Origin: Pogonophryne albipinna
Taxonomy: Eukaryota; Chordata; Actinopteri; Perciformes; Artedidraconidae
NCBI GenBank assembly: GCA_028583405.1
Contig: CM053252.1
Location: 38,801,233 to 38,865,232 of the forward strand
Direction of reading: 5' to 3'
DNA length: 64,000 bases
The notes under the pieces were generated by a model. The model did no database searches and had not been told where the DNA came from. It saw only the letters and a program-made list of their open reading frames with translations. The translations under genes and the position numbers were made by a program. Below are positions 12,306 to 23,543 of this stretch, piece after piece. Position 1 is the stretch's first letter. The number at the start of each line of letters is the position of its first letter.

Positions 12306-12388
12306 AAAGAAAAATCTCCAACGAGGCGTTCTGGGGCAGCATAGAAAGGTATTTTCTGTGTTAGAGTTTTACTCGCTACAGGGTGTAA
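12306..12388 (-). mobile_element. Fragment of the 25697 MITE family
   Basis: Inverse complement of about 25800-25882 (shares gaggcgttctggggcagcat and ttttactcgctac). A piece of a T2-like MITE with neither end. Confidence 0.7.
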
Positions 12389-12433
12389 GATCTTTAATGC
12401 AGATCTGCTAACAGAGTGTCTGAGAGAGAGTGT

Positions 12434-12435
<2 letters not shown>

Positions 12436-12509
<74 letters not shown>
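12436..12509 (+). repeat. (GA)n microsatellite
   Basis: Uninterrupted GA array of about 74 bp, preceded by two gtctgagagagag steps. Confidence 0.97.
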
Positions 12510-12511
<2 letters not shown>

Positions 12512-13188
12512 GGATTCTATACCACTCTCTCTCAGTCTCGCGCTCAGTGAGTGTACCGGTGTCTCGCGCTCAGTGTGCCGGTGTCGCAGCGGTGCTCTGT
12601 GGAGTATTTTTAAACTGAACATTACGTTTAATACTGCGCGGGTTTTGCTGAACTTGGCGGACATTACTTTCACTGTGGATGGATACAGCCTGTGAGAGAT
12701 GACAGCGGGACTTTAGAGGATAATGTGAGTACAGCTTTCTCTCTGCTCCACTGCTGTCTTTAGGAGAGACAGGCACCACAGAGTAATGCTGCTGTAGGCA
12801 GGGAGACGAATGAGAGCATAAACATGCATTTTTAGACTTATTCGTCATTAACAACATGTATGTAGATGTGGATTTCAATTGCTAGTTTAACTATGATTTA
12901 ATTATGTTGAATAATGGATTTAGAATCAGGTTTTAGTCTCAAAAGGAATCTGGTTCGGTTTGTAGTGTTGCAACCATAGGGTTGCAACATAATAAGAGTT
13001 ATTAAGTTGTGAAAAAGAAACACATTTATAACCTTTAAAAATATATATATAAAAAAAATATATAAGGACATTGGATTTTTTTTTATAAATGTGTACAAGA
13101 TATGTAGGCTACATATACAACAAATAAGTACAATACAAATATGACAATGTATTATGGTGTGGTGCATACATAAACAAAATAAGAGGAA
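12510..13188. other. Intergenic, nothing recognised
   Basis: CpG-containing stretch 12515-12600, then AT-rich. No coding exon that I can support. Confidence 0.45.
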
Positions 13189-13254
13189 TTAAAGGTGGGG
13201 TAGGTAAGTTTCAGAAACCGGCTCGAGATACACTTTTTGTTTAATAAAGTGTCA
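13189..13254 (+). mobile_element. TTAA-flanked MITE left end
   Basis: ttaaaggtggggtaggtaag is a TTAAAGG-type terminus like those of T2-like MITEs. The rest of the element is replaced by the minisatellite that follows. No right end found. Confidence 0.4.
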
Positions 13255-13450
13255 GGGGGGGGGGTTATGTTAGTAGGGGGTAGGCCCTCTGGGGGGGGGG
13301 GGGTTATGTTAGTATAGGGGTAGGCCCTCTGGGGGGGGGGGGGGGGTATGTTAGTAGGGGGTAGGCCCTCTGGGGGGGGGGGGTTATGTTAGTATAGGGG
13401 TAGGCCCTCTGGGGGGGGGGGGGGTATGTTAGTATAGGGGTAGGCCCTCT
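13255..13450 (+). repeat. G-run minisatellite, five units of 36-41 bp
   Basis: Five units (13255-13290, 13291-13330, 13331-13371, 13372-13410, 13411-13450). Each is a run of 10-16 G, then tatgttagta, then ggggtaggccctct. Unit length varies only in the G run and a ta insertion. The G tracts could form quadruplexes. Confidence 0.93.
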
Positions 13451-13478
13451 GTGTCGACGCTCGCGACACAGAGGGCCT
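13442..13478. repeat. 15-bp stem hairpin ending the minisatellite
   Basis: Arms 13442-13456 and 13464-13478 are perfect inverse complements (aggccctctgtgtcg) with a 7-nt spacer. The left arm uses the last minisatellite unit, so the hairpin joins the array to the flank. Confidence 0.93.
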
Positions 13479-14532
13479 CATCACATAACTTTGCGTGGGG
13501 CCACAAGTTGGCCAGGGTCGGCCCTGCATTAAGTCAGAGCGCCTTCTTGCCCTGACTTTGAACTCAGCGTGCTTTCTAAACCTGACATCTATTCCACTCT
13601 TCACCCAGCTTATGCTTCTATTAACTTGTTTCAAAAGCAAGTCAGATTGCATTAGTTCATGGATAATGGGATGAGCTGGAAGCTACAGAACAGTAGGCAT
13701 CTGTGCTCTGCTGCCACAGCTCCTGGGCTTGGCTGGAGGCAATTCATAAATCATGAGACTGAACGACTACATCAGCCGCTTGTGTCACTGAACCTCTCCG
13801 ACTTCATCCCCCTCTGTGCAGGGGCCAGACCATTGATCTTTTAGATTAGATATGGAACAGAACCAGCGGCTGTAGCTCTCAGGTTATCTTATTATTATTA
13901 TTATTATTATTATATGTGTTGAAACCAAGATTGGAAGGATTATTTTTATCGAAATGTCAGAATGAATCATCTTGTAAGTAATGAATAAATTGGTCTTTAT
14001 CCAACAGAATCAATCAATTTCAGATGAAGGAACATATAAGCTTTACCAACATGTGTTACACTTATCTGACCCTGAGTATCGAGAAACAAAAGTAAAAAAC
14101 GGGAAGCAACAATATAAATGTGTATCTACCAGATAGGAACAAAGGACAGAGACATCAAACATGATCATAATAACGGTTAACATCTATCTGCTAATTGCCA
14201 GAAACAGTCTGTCAAATGCAATATACATAGAGATACAAGACATGTATCAGAGCCGAGAAAAAATCACACGGTAAGCCAGTGAAAGTCTGAAAACAAGTTA
14301 ACAATAGACGACAATAAAACTCAATGATACATTATAATACATGGTCATAACAGATTCCACCTCAAGTATTTAAAGGAGACTACTAGTGTCAATTAGAGTT
14401 GTAGCTCACTTACTGCCTATTCTAATGAAACGTTTTGGCATTTTGAAAAGCAGATCTTAAACTGTGAAAGTGAAGAATTACTTTTTAAACTTCCCAATCT
14501 GTCTGTCAGTCAGATATCCCAAAAAAACAATG
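13479..14532. other. Intergenic
   Basis: Contains a short (TTA)n run at 13888-13912. Otherwise no gene or repeat end that I can name. Confidence 0.45.
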
Positions 14533-14536
14533 TTAA

Positions 14537-14920
14537 AGGGGCCATTCTGCTAATTTCCAGGTTCATATCAGTATGTAGTGTCTCTACTGGGACATGTCTC
14601 CATGCTCTAATGTTCAAAAAGCTCTTTATTCTTCTCACACTGCCTGTGCTGCAGCACCTCTTTTCACCCTCTGTCTGAAACCAGAGCCCAGTCTGCTCTG
14701 ATTGGTTAGCTGGCCGGCTCTGTTGTGATTGGTCAACCCCTAAGAGATGTCCCGCCTCTTAAAATATCATGTACATTGAGTTGCCAACAGAAGTGCAAGT
14801 GTTACATGGTGATGTCATTATGTTACGAAAGTTAACAAAGCAGTTCAAGTGTTTCGAACCAATAAATTGGTTGATTAGAAAGGTGGGGTGATCCAGCCTT
14901 TTCCTTCTTGCCACAGCATT
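14537..14920 (+). mobile_element. T2-like MITE, left part
   Basis: TTAA at 14533-14536, then aggggccattctgctaattt. TTAAAGGGGC fits the TTAAAGGRRC terminus described for Xenopus T2 MITEs. The interior carries the gattggttagc and gattggtcaac phrases common in these teleost copies. The right end is not identifiable. Confidence 0.5.
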
Positions 14921-15059
14921 CGTGAGAGTTAGCTGAAGCTCAGGCCCTTAATTCTGCTGCTCAACAGTGATTCTGTTAGAACCAGATAAGGATTGAAGGA
15001 TTACTTCCGGGCAAGAGTCTTCCGTTTCTTAATGTCAGGAAGGAAACAATATGCAGCTA

Positions 15060-15440
15060 AATATCAGTAAAAATCAGTAAATATCCCACTGGTGAATATA
15101 TAAAGCTTTTACTGTATGTGTCTTACAAATTGCTAACAAGTGGCTAAATGAGACTACTAAACGATATCAGCCACCTTTATCTTAGCGGTGGTGATGTGCA
15201 GCCATGCGACAGTCATGTAGTTGTCCAGAGCCTTACATTGGCATTTTACTTCTGGCAATTTCATTTACGCTTCAAATTATGAAAGTGGTGTTAATATGTG
15301 AAGATTATCCCGTTGAACAAAACGTGTACGTATCATTAACATGTATTTGCCAAAGATCGTATTTTCAATATTCCAAAATCCTATGGAAAGATCCAATTGC
15401 TTTTTGTTGAGGGAGCCCTTTGCGATGCTAACACTCAATG
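15060..15440 (+). mobile_element. Long-inverted-repeat family, partial copy
   Basis: Matches the right half of the element at 43347-44728: ccaaaatcctatggaaagat here versus caaaatcctatggagaaatt at 44637, and cgttgaacaaaacgtg versus gctgaacaaaacgtg. The left half is missing. A further relative lies at 62755-63028. Confidence 0.6.
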
Positions 15441-16045
<605 letters not shown>

Positions 16046-16234
16046 GATGGTTTCAATTGTTATCAGGCCATGATATGCTTCAGAAGGGGTGAAAAGACAT
16101 CCAACATTATGAAAAGGTCTCCTAATGTTTCATTGTATTTTATAGGTTTTTATTCAATATTTTATGTAGGCTACCAGTGTCTTTATTGAAGAGACAGAGA
16201 TGAAAGGGGGATGACGTTTCACTTCTGACGTAAA

Positions 16235-16555
16235 TGGTCCCAGTGTTAAGGCCTAGAGAATATTGGACCACAAAGCAAAAGACTAGAGAGAGATGGTCAA
16301 AAACAAGAAGTTTATTTAAGCAGAGGAACAGAAAACGGCAGTGGAGGCAGGAAGCTGGCTGGCACGGAGAGGTCAGGAACAGGAGGCACAAATCCAAGCA
16401 AAAGATCACAGGGAGGAGGAGAGCAGCGAGACACACCGGAGGGTCGAACACAAAGGAATTATCTGGCAGGGAAGAGGCAAGAGGACCGGGCTTTTATATC
16501 CACAGGTGAAGTGGTGAGTGGAAACAGGTGTGCCTCGTCTGCTCCTGGGAGGAGC
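16235..16555 (-). mobile_element. Probable solo LTR, second copy
   Basis: Same LTR-like layout as at 4497-4845 (minus-strand TATA-like and aataaa signals). It is cut near its start by the transposon at 16571. Confidence 0.5.
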
Positions 16556-16570
16556 CAGCCAACTCCCTGT

Positions 16571-17366
16571 CCCTTTCTCATTTCATCAAATCCCCCTCCT
16601 CGACTCCTCGACTCCTCGGTCCTCCGGTAGTGACCCGGAAATGAATTTCAGCACGCCATGTTGAAGGACATCTCATTTCTCTAAATGCACTTCGAGGACC
16701 GAGCATCGAGCATCGAGGAGGCTCTCTGGAGGAGCTCTAACCGAGGATACACTGATGGGTCCTCCACGGTCCTCCACGGCTCCTTCGTGGATGCATTTCC
16801 GGCAACAGAGATGTTTCAAAGAGTCGTGACGCACGGCCGGACTTATCTCAGCCAATGACAGCTCTGCATGCATCCCCTGGATATTATTTTATTAACTGCT
16901 TTCATCGCGACGCGATGTTTCCAGAGAGAACAGCTGTGAGGTCCGTGCAGAAAGCAGAGCAGTGTGTATAATATATATCACTCAGTATAACAGGCCTACT
17001 CTCTTTATTTGCTGTAGTTTAGTAGATATCTATATATCTATCTTGTTGTGTGTCCGCATCTGTCGCCTGTTATTGTCTCATTATACCGCACTGTGAATGA
17101 ATCAAAGTAAAGAAGTGGTCATGAACACATCTGTCCATCAGACAGAGGGCTGCTGTGCCTCCTGTCATCATTAATGGACGTCTCTTTAAAATGACCGCTC
17201 AGAGGAGAGGAGTTCTCATTTCTCTAACCGCCTGGTGCTTCCCCTCCTCTCTCCTCGGTTCCCCTCCTCGGCTCCTCGGCTCGCATCTCCTGTGGGCGGG
17301 ACTAAGTCTCGAGGATAGGAGTCGAGGAGGGGAGTCGAGGAGGGGAGTTAGAGAAATGAGAAAGGG
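16571..17366 (-). mobile_element. Unclassified MITE, 796 bp, ccctttctcatttc ends
   Basis: Termini ccctttctcatttc and gaaatgagaaaggg are perfect inverse complements, followed by ctcctcgac-rich subterminal repeats. It sits inside copy B exactly where copy A is continuous (aactccctgt then cacacacc). The flanks tccctgt and cccctgt suggest a 7- to 8-bp duplication with one mismatch. It lacks the 350-bp middle present in the copy at 18318-19555. No transposase. Confidence 0.85.
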
Positions 17367-17735
17367 CCCCTGTCACACACCAGCCCTGCAGAGGAAAACA
17401 GAGAAGGGAGGGGGGAGACAGGAAAAAACACAAAAAAAGCACACAACAAAACAGAATCATAACACCCAGGCCAGTATGTGGTCTGCCATTACAGCCCTCA
17501 TTTGACTTTTCTTAGGTTTCAATTAAGTTCAGCTTAGGCACCAAAATTACGTGATTAGGTTGAGGAATCATGTTTTGGTATAAGAACAAGTATAACGTAA
17601 AGTTACTTAAATGAAAGATGCAATGTTACTTTCCCCACGTAGGCAACAACATTGAGTTTTGGTTTCACAAAGAATACACACCCTATTCTCCTGGGTTAAA
17701 GTCCAGAGTTTGTTTGACCAATCTATCCATCAATT

Positions 17736-17892
<157 letters not shown>

Positions 17893-17953
17893 CTCTCTCC
17901 TTCTTCCTTGTTCACCATCTCCCTCAGAAGACAGATGGTAGGGTGACCTTTAA

Positions 17954-18072
17954 CACTAGAACCGCCAACGGGTACATTTTACCCGCAGCCGTTTCTTGAT
18001 TGTATGTAACTTTCTTTCGATAAAATGTTCAAGTCTCCCAGTCCGTGACTTTTCCTGAAAGTGTGTTATGTA
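17954..18072 (+). mobile_element. piggyBac-like MITE, left end only
   Basis: TTAA at 17950-17953, then cactagaaccgccaacggg. The following 110 bp matches the left part of the complete copy at 43940-44593 (shared agtctcccagtccgtgactt). It is interrupted at 18073 by a hAT fragment. Confidence 0.7.
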
Positions 18073-18316
18073 TAGGGATGGGTATCGTCTGAAATGTATC
18101 GATTCCGATTCTGCTTATCGATTCCGGTTCTTATCGATACCCCGTTTCGATTCCAAAATTATAAAAGAAAGAGGTCAAACATTTAGATAACAAAAATATC
18201 TTTATTCTTTTAAGCTTTAACTGACATTTTTACAAATAAAAAAAAGACTTGCAATACAAATGTATTACACAATAGCTGTGCTTTATTTTAACTGAGCTAT
18301 GCCTGTGGCAAGGCAT
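18073..18316 (+). mobile_element. hAT fragment, tagggatgggtatcg end
   Basis: Starts tagggatgggtatcg, then ATCGATT-rich subterminal repeats. It matches the inverse complement of 61484-61722 at well over 90% by eye. Truncated on the right, where the next element begins. Confidence 0.75.
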
Positions 18317-18317
18317 T

Positions 18318-19555
18318 ATACTCCTATCCTCGTGTCTTAGTCCCGCCCACAGGAGATGCGAGCGGAGGAGTCGAGGAGGGGAACCGAGGAGAGAGGAGGG
18401 GAAGCACCAGGCGGTTAGAGAAATGAGAACTCCTCTCCTCTGAGCGGTCATTTTAAAGAGACGTCCATTAATGATGACAGGAGGCACAGCAGCCCTCTGT
18501 CTGATGGACAGATGTGTTCATGATGACTTATATATTTACTTTGATTCATTCACAGTGCGGTATAATGAGACAATAACAGGCTACAGATGCGGACACACAC
18601 ACATACACACACACATATATAATATATATATGTATATATTTATATAATATACAATTTCAGAATCAAACAGAGCACTCTCATATTAACGTAACACTATCAG
18701 AGACTGGATATACCCCCCCCCCCTCTCTGGTCGCTACATTGAGGAAAATAAATTACGGGCCAAAAGTTTTATTTACAAGTATTAAAAGTAAGCAGAGGAC
18801 ACCAAACCAACTGAGACCCGTCTGTCCGCTGCATCTACACACACACCTACACCACACACACACACACTGTACCACACACACCTACACCACACACACACAC
18901 TGTACCACACACACCTACACCACACACACACACTGTACCACACACACCTACACCACACACACTGTACCACACACACCTACACCACACACACACACACTGT
19001 ACCACACACACGCACCTACAGCTAATACAGCCGTTGTGTATTTTATTATGTGAAGCACTAAATGGTCTTAGAAAAATATGGACTCTTTGTTTGTAGATAT
19101 CTACTAAACTAAAGCAAATAAAGAGAGTAGGCCTGTTATACTGAGTGATATATATTATACACACTGCTCTGCTTTCTGCACAGACCTCACAGCTGTTCTC
19201 TCTGGAAACATCCCGTCGCGATGAAAGCAGTTAATAAAATAATATCCAGGGGATGCATGCAGAGCTGTCATTGGCTGAGATAAGTCCGGCCGTGCGTCAC
19301 GACTCTTTGAAACATCTCTGTTGCCGGAAATGCATCCACGAAGGAGCCGTGGAGGACCGTGGAGGACCCATCAGTGTATCCTCGGTTATAGCTCCTCCAG
19401 AGAGCCTCCTCGATGCTCGATGCTCGGTCCTCGAAGTGCATTTAGAGAAATGAGATGTTCTTCAACATGGCGCGCTGAAATTCATTTCCGGGTCACTACC
19501 GGAGGACCAAGGAGTCGAGGAGTCGAGGAGGGGGATTTGATGAAATGAGAAAGGG
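18318..19555 (+). mobile_element. Unclassified MITE, longer copy
   Basis: Inverse orientation copy of 16571-17366, with a middle part (about 18600-19070) that the first copy lacks. The right end gaaatgagaaaggg is intact at 19555. The left end is truncated at the junction with the hAT fragment (ctcctatcctcg). It carries a minisatellite. Confidence 0.8.
18836..19015 (+). repeat. Minisatellite, five CA-rich units
   Basis: Units of about 28-35 bp, each containing cacacctacacca and actgtaccac, with variable CA length. The homologous array at 35739-35878 has a different unit structure. Confidence 0.9.
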
Positions 19556-20323
19556 CCAGAGAGACAGATAGGGACGAGCTGGAAATACATGGCCCCCCTG
19601 TGGGCCAAGTGTAGCACGTATGCAGGTGTAGGTGAGTAGATGAATCAGAGTGATGAGCGGCAGCTGAGGAGGTGAGTTGGCGGGAATCGTAAGTAGGTCA
19701 GCCACGCCCAGCCAGGAAGACAGACACACACACAGACAGACAACAACACACACAAAACAAAGGGGAACAGAAGGAGGCAGACTGTATATCCTCACAATAA
19801 AATAATAAGATATACTTTATTTGATCTAAAATATTGATGTTTTTTCGTTATAGTAGCTAGCCTGTGAAAACCATAACAAATAAGTGATTAAATGCTCTTC
19901 AGCAAACACAACTGCAGAGCTGCAAACATTGCAAACAGACTAAGTTCTACTGTACTGTATTTGTGACAGAAGCGCCATCTCATGGTTAAATCCTGTAATT
20001 GAACAAATGGGGAAATTTGACAACGCCCTCTAGCAATTTGGCCATGCCCCCAGCCACTGGGATCCGCTGGGTTTTTGGTTGGAATCCGCTGGGTGGAGTC
20101 CTATCTGGAGTGCTACATCTGCATACGACAAACTCTTCCTGATTTCAATCCAACCCTTTAAATATGTGATAGCATTGAAACATTGCAGATTAAACAAATA
20201 CATTTCAAAAAGGGAACGTTATGGACATGTTAATACATTTTATAAAAATGTGTGTTTTTCATAAAACAGTAACAAGTTTGTTTAAAAGCACAACACATGA
20301 ACATACATGGAGACACATGGTTA
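19556..20323. other. Intergenic; possible 3' UTR at right edge
   Basis: 19560-19800 has LTR-like composition on the minus strand but no clear ends. If the candidate exon at 20324 is real, its 3' UTR would lie below it; no canonical AATAAA was seen nearby. Confidence 0.35.
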
Positions 20324-20429
20324 TTACTTGATGGTTATTCCAACTGCATCTGGCTCATGGGCAACGTATAACTTCATGCTGTGCATCACAAGCCTGTTGC
20401 ACTTAGACCTCTGCTGTTCCCACAAAACG
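20324..20429 (-). CDS. Candidate terminal exon, gene A
   Basis: Minus-strand acceptor (tttgtactcaatttag) precedes 106 nt: one leftover base, then 34 codons and TAA. The frame begins VLWEQQRSKCNRLVMHSMK and ends AVGITIK. The peptide has ordinary amino-acid composition, unlike the repeat-derived frames nearby. Its entry phase matches the exit phase of the exon at 20672-20709. I do not recognise the protein. It could be a real host gene, a pseudogene or coincidence. Confidence 0.45.
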
Positions 20430-20671
20430 CTAAATTGAGTACAAATCAGGACACACCATGTGTTTTCCTCAAAACTAAAATCAAATCCATCTTGAAATCA
20501 TAACGAGCCAGTTTACATTAGCTGTTAACAGATGGTAAGAGAGGTGCTATTCACATGCATTACAAGGGGTTTAAGTCATCAAAGATATGGCTGGTTTGCA
20601 AGAAAATGAACCAAATAGTCATGATATTGAGATAGTTCATAAAATGTCCAACTACTTATTTTTAACCCCAC

Positions 20672-20709
20672 CTCATGCTCAGAGATTTATATAAAGTGGC
20701 ACATGGGTC
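20672..20709 (-). CDS. Candidate internal exon, gene A
   Basis: 38 nt with a strong minus-strand acceptor (tctgttcttatttattctag) and donor gtgggg. Only one frame is open (DPCATLYKSLSM plus two bases), and those two bases fit the one leftover base of the terminal exon (AG+C, Ser). Entry phase is 0. Confidence 0.4.
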
Positions 20710-20878
20710 CTAGAATAAATAAGAACAGACGATTATTTTAACTTTTATCTTGATAAGTGAGAGCGCAGGCCAGTCTACATGAATGCAGGGCAAGGCACGT
20801 TTCTGTCCAAAGGTTCCATGACGGAGTCGATAATGTTTTAACATATCACTTTGAGTGGTGACATGCTGCATAGTTTAC

Positions 20879-20891
20879 ATCTCCATCCCAT
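20879..20891 (-). CDS. Possible 13-nt microexon, gene A
   Basis: Minus-strand acceptor ctattgtttgaatcacag and donor gtaaac enclose 13 nt. It restores phase only if the exon above uses the donor at 21026, giving MDFR then WDGD then DPCAT. Highly tentative. Confidence 0.2.
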
Positions 20892-21015
20892 CTGTGATTC
20901 AAACAATAGAAATGGCTACGTTTACCTGATGCTCATTACATTAGTATGTAAACATAACACGTCTTGAATTAACCTGTGAAGCAACAACTTTAGTCTGACA
21001 CACTCAAGGGCTTAC

Positions 21016-21079
21016 CTAATGTGAACCTGAAGTCCATAGCAGGAGGCAAAATGTCTTCAAGAGGAGGTGTGACTGTTTT
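21016..21079 (-). CDS. Candidate internal exon, gene A
   Basis: Minus-strand acceptor tttatttgcctccccag and a strong donor gtaagc enclose 64 nt. The one open frame reads KTVTPPLEDILPPAMDFRF and onward. With the strong donor the exon leaves one base, which does not fit the next exons. A weaker internal donor (cag/gttcac, exon end at 21027) fits if the 13-nt microexon is used. A possible start ATG lies at 21584-21586. Product unknown. Confidence 0.4.
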
Positions 21080-21785
21080 CTGGGGAGGCAAATAAAAGAA
21101 CAAAATAGTTACATGATAACAATGTAACAATCATTTCAGTGGAATTCATTAAAACATATTTAATTCAATTAATGGAATCAAACATAATTAAAATATAAGT
21201 ATAATTTAAAACGGTATTGTATTTATATACATTTATTAGGATGGCATTTATTAAGGATGGTATTGTTAGATATCAGTACAATTCCACGATTCTCTACACA
21301 GCTGATCCTAATTACTTCATATACACTCCTTTATCTCGTTTGCATACTGTCTAATATCTACTTTATGTTGTAGTAAAACATCTCCTTAATAAAACTGTAT
21401 TTATTGATATTTCTCGCTAAAGACTGCATTTTACTGGACTACATTGAACACATCTTGCTGACGTTATAAATGGATCCTCGCCCAATACACACTTTTACTG
21501 AATTGCGCCTGAATGCACCTTAACTGAAGTCACCTCTGTCACTGGCTACTGAGAGCTAACGTTAACTCTCCTGCAGATTCCAACATGGATGTGCATCTAT
21601 AGCGTTGCATAAGCATGAAAAATATAGTTTGCACTTAATTTTGTATAATAACAAGTCGATGCTGCAGACTGTGAGTTTAAATTGGGTACACATCTAAGAT
21701 TGTAGTAAGATAATTCATTGCTCACAGTAAAACAAACGGCAAAATACATACAGAGGAATTCATATCAAATAGACACACACGGCGT
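21080..21785. other. AT-rich spacer, possible intron or 5' region of gene A
   Basis: No other exon that I can support. The segment contains the minus-strand ATG at 21584-21586 in gene-like context (atgttggaatctgcagg). Confidence 0.3.
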
Positions 21786-21787
21786 CT

Positions 21788-22033
21788 ATTGCACGTCTGT
21801 CCGTCCTGGGAGAGGGATCCCTCCTCTGTTGCTCTCCCTGAGGTTTCTCCCATTTTTCCCTTTAAACTGTGGGTTTTCTCCGGAAGTTTTTCCTTGTACG
21901 ATGTGAGGGTCTAAGGACAGAGGGTGTCGTATTGTCATACTGATATTTTGTACAAACTGTGAAGTCCACTGAGACAAATGTAACATTTGTGATATTGGGC
22001 TATATAAATGAACATTGATTGATTGATAGGCGC
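21788..22033 (+). mobile_element. Retroposon 3' end, gattgatt tail
   Basis: Begins tgcacgtctgtccgtcctgg and ends with atattgggctatataaatg plus a short (gatt)n tail. This highly recurrent teleost sequence behaves as a SINE or LINE 3' end. No coding content. Confidence 0.65.
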
Positions 22034-22792
22034 ATTATGACTTACTCTTACATAACCGCTGGGTTATAAAGTAGTAGAGAATAGTTTTAGCGGAGGTATT
22101 TTACCGCACAACATGCACGGCAGGAGAGCCTCTGAGCCCCCGGCCGCATCACGGTGCCCGATCAACGCTTAGAGTGGCACAGGGGAACAGTTTGCGTAGT
22201 TGATTCTTAATACGTACTCTTAACCACTTTTAACAGAATTGCGTCGGTAAGCACTTGATGCAAACTTTGCCCAACACCATTTGCGCGAAAAAATAGACAA
22301 CATGAGCACGACAGGGCTGAGTCTAACTTTAACCAACACACTCTCACTCCCTAAACGTCCAGGAGCGACGTTTGGTCAGGGTCCCGTGGCGTGCAGTTGG
22401 GACGCGCCGAGGCTCTTTCAGCTTCATAAATGGACGCAAAGAGCTTTCAACTGATTGCAATGTATTCCCATCGGCGGAGGTATTTGACGCTTAGGGAAGC
22501 ACCGCATCCGTTTATGTCGGCAGCTCTTAAAGGCAATGTGAGCGTCCATTCCCATTGGATAACGGAGAATTGTACAGAAGTAAGTATTCTCCTTACTGTC
22601 GATTGATTTGACAGTGATATCTCCACTACTCATCAACTCAAAAACACCAGATTACCTTTGTTAATTAAACTACATTGAGTTTTCCCCTTCAATTCTGAGA
22701 AACAACTTGTTTTCTCTGAAATGTGGAGTGCCAAAGAGACTACACTACGCACAATTGTTGTGACAACGCCTGTCCGCTTTGCGACAAACCCC
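22034..22792. other. Intergenic, probably repeat-derived
   Basis: Contains the phrase ctaaacgtccaggagcgacg, which I recall as recurrent in teleosts, but I cannot delimit an element. Confidence 0.35.
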
Positions 22793-23426
22793 GTGATTAA
22801 TCTTCAAGCTCTGGGATTGGATGTTGGAGTGGCAGTGCGCCAAGGTTACGCCGAGCGTCAAGCTCTTTGAAATGGAAGGAAACCACGGCAGACTATTCAA
22901 AACTGGACTCGAACGCCCCCCGAGAACTACACATGCTGACTATTGTGTTTCGCAACATGTTCTCTTTGGCACGTCTCTACTGGGAAATGTAGTTTTAAAA
23001 GACGTTTTCGCTTTTCCCAAAATTAGAAGTTAACAGTATTAAACTGTGTACAGCCCTGGAGGTTTAGGCGATAGGAAACAAATTGGTGTGTACACATTTA
23101 AAACATGTAATTACTAAATGGGTGAAAATCGCTTGTATCCATAATGGGCAGCATTAATATATACTAGGGGTGTAACGGTATCCGTATTCGTCCCGTACCG
23201 TCACGGTTCGGACGTCACGGTTCGGACGTCACGGTTCGGCACATGCAGTCACACGGCGAATACGCCTTTTTTTACGAGTGGGAAAAAAGTCTGTCACTCA
23301 GGGCAGTATTACACTATATATAATCCAGGGGGCGGTATTGCGCCTAAAAGCCAGCCGCCCGTAAATAACAAATGAATAACAAAACACAACAAAACGAACA
23401 CAATACATGAAGAAGAAAAGTTAGCT

Positions 23427-23543
23427 ATGGCGAGTTCATACAACACACAGGAGCTAGAAGACCCACCTGCTTCTTTTAAATCAGGTGTGTGGGAACATTT
23501 CGGGTTCCCTGTGGACTACAACAATGATGGGGTGCGAGCATAG
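23427..23543 (+). pseudogene. hAT transposase N-terminus (BED finger start)
   Basis: ATG at 23427 opens MASSYNTQELEDPPASFKSG, then VWEHFGFPVD, the W-x-HFGF hallmark of BED zinc fingers. The frame ends at TAG 23541, which lies inside a 28-bp insertion (19 novel bases plus a 9-bp duplication). Beyond it the finger continues in register from 23560 (TVCRRCSTAVRYASGNTSNM, with the C-x2-C pair) to about 23658. So the finger was intact before the insertion. Confidence 0.8.

Larger units (their letters stand above)
16049..17734. repeat. 1-kb duplicated block, copy B
   Basis: Direct copy of 4311-5314, interrupted by a transposon at 16571-17366. It has one 60-bp unit instead of three and is flanked on both sides by long CA arrays. 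Confidence 0.93.

Noticed and set aside
12227..12673. 148-codon minus-strand frame
   Set aside because: Driven by the GA array (SLSLSL) and flanked by MITE fragments.
13442..13478. Rho-independent terminator or microRNA precursor
   Set aside because: Bacterial terminators do not apply here, and the stem is too short for a microRNA precursor. Treated as a structural repeat.
16673..16873. 66-residue frame conserved between 16673-16873 and 19253-19453 with one change
   Set aside because: It lies in two copies of the same non-autonomous element that are nearly identical at DNA level. The third copy (about 36130-36290) does not keep it. Conservation reflects repeat identity.
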